Positions 63,400 through 64,000 of a DNA stretch of 64,000 nucleotides are shown piece after piece (position 1 is the first letter of the stretch; the number at the start of each line of letters is the position of its first letter). Below the pieces are notes generated by a model. It ran no database searches. It saw nothing but the letters and a program-made list of their open reading frames with translations, and had not been told where the DNA came from. The translations under genes and the position numbers were made by a program. Source of the DNA: Sunxiuqinia elliptica (lineage in GTDB: Bacteria > Bacteroidota > Bacteroidia > Bacteroidales > Prolixibacteraceae); the NCBI RefSeq assembly GCF_900113005.1, contig NZ_FONW01000002.1, forward strand, positions 744,001 through 808,000. The letters are read 5' to 3'.

Positions 63400-64000
63400 A
63401 TGACACGGAAACTGATTATTACGACGCTCACCGCATCATTTGGAGGGTTGCTTTTTGGATTTGAAACGGCAGTTATAAATGGAGCTCTTCCATTTATAAC
63501 CCAGTTTTTTAGCCTGACAGATGCCATGAAAGGAGCAACAGTAAGTGCTGCTCTTGTTGGGTGTATTGTGGGAGCTTTGGCTGTTGGAAGACCAGCAGAC
63601 CGCTTTGGACGGCGAACGCTTCTTCGTGTATTGGCTTTATTGTTTTTAATCTCCGCTATTGGTACAGGCTTTGCCGCAAACATTCAGGCGTTTATTATTT
63701 TTCGTTTCATCGGAGGAATTGCAGTTGGTGGTGCTTCCGTTATTTCTCCCATGTATATTTCCGAGATTTCCCCAGCCGAATACCGGGGGCGGTTAACTGT
63801 TTCTTTTCAGTTGGCGGTGGTTGTAGGAATTTTATTTGCATTCTTCACGGACTATTTGCTGATCAATACCGGCGAAAACAACTGGCGTTACATGATGCTG
63901 TCTATGGGATTGCCAGCGATCGTTTTTTACGTGCTCCTCTTTTTCATCGATCGAAGTCCTCGTTGGCTAATAAAAGAAGGGAAACGAGAAGAAGCAATTG
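63400..64000 (+). CDS. MFS sugar porter (partial, runs off the window)
   Basis: The first 200 codons of a major facilitator superfamily sugar:H+ symporter. Visible signatures are LFGFETAVINGALPF in helix 1, the loop GRPADRFGRR between helices 2 and 3, and PMYISEISPAEYRGRL and SPRWLI after helix 6, all typical of the XylE/GLUT sugar porter family. About six membrane helices are seen and the second half lies beyond 64000. It starts 17 bp after the mannosidase stop, so both belong to one transcript. Mannose is the likely cargo. Confidence 0.93.
   Translation, partial: MTRKLIITTLTASFGGLLFGFETAVINGALPFITQFFSLTDAMKGATVSAALVGCIVGALAVGRPADRFGRRTLLRVLALLFLISAIGTGFAANIQAFIIFRFIGGIAVGGASVISPMYISEISPAEYRGRLTVSFQLAVVVGILFAFFTDYLLINTGENNWRYMMLSMGLPAIVFYVLLFFIDRSPRWLIKEGKREEAI

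Overview
The window looks like a chromosomal segment of a Bacteroidota (class Bacteroidia-like) bacterium. The evidence is two SusC/SusD outer-membrane pairs that carry STN and CarboxypepD_reg-type N-terminal domains, each preceded by an ECF sigma factor and a FecR-type anti-sigma factor. Further evidence is a surface protein ending in a type IX secretion (Por) sorting domain, lipoprotein signal peptides on many glycan-active proteins, few Shine-Dalgarno sequences, and promoter elements close to the Bacteroidetes TAnnTTTG form. The placement is inferred from gene content; nothing here fixes the genus. No rRNA, tRNA, CRISPR array, insertion sequence or prophage was seen.

Layout. 1-4.5 kb (minus strand): a PAS histidine kinase with the possible first codons of a response regulator at the window edge, a 40-residue lysine-rich microprotein, and a three-gene operon (CxxC-containing AraC regulator, unknown protein, B12-binding radical SAM protein). 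5-11 kb (plus): a membrane AraC regulator, a PLC-like phosphodiesterase and a BspA-type repeat surface protein. 11.3-13.8 kb (minus): an AspT/YidE-type transporter and a well-formed cobalamin riboswitch without an obvious target. 14-19 kb: a metal-uptake group (TonB receptor, His-rich membrane protein, divergent DtxR-type regulator with a palindromic operator), then a PagL-like lipid A deacylase.

19.2-41.4 kb is the first glycan-utilisation locus: ECF sigma, FecR, SusC, SusD, then GH109, an unrecognised barrel-like lipoprotein, a SASA esterase, GH29, an SGNH esterase, a GH36-like alpha-galactosidase, an NPCBM-containing clan GH-D-like enzyme, and a second copy of the unrecognised lipoprotein. 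A perfect 18-bp-arm terminator closes it. The enzyme set suggests a glycan capped with alpha-GalNAc, alpha-Gal and alpha-fucose, O-acetylated in places (mucin or blood-group-like). Terminators after susD and after GH109 split the locus into separately transcribed parts.

41.5-52.2 kb holds a DUF4256 protein, a bacteriohemerythrin, a 2129-residue sensor kinase with about eleven PAS domains and a terminal receiver that lacks its phosphoacceptor aspartate, a receiver-kinase next to it, and a K+/H+ antiporter.

52.2-64 kb is a second glycan locus: ECF sigma, FecR, SusC, SusD, LacI regulator, GH38 alpha-mannosidase and an MFS sugar porter cut by the window end. A 140-bp near-identical direct repeat lies in front of both the sigma gene and the lacI gene. 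Each copy ends in a palindrome, GCCAAA-CCGA-TTTGGC, and a third, related palindrome precedes the mannosidase. This predicts one LacI regulon covering import, regulation and hydrolysis of an alpha-mannoside. The repeat, its embedded short reading frame and the missing ATG of the sigma factor are the most unusual local structure in the window.
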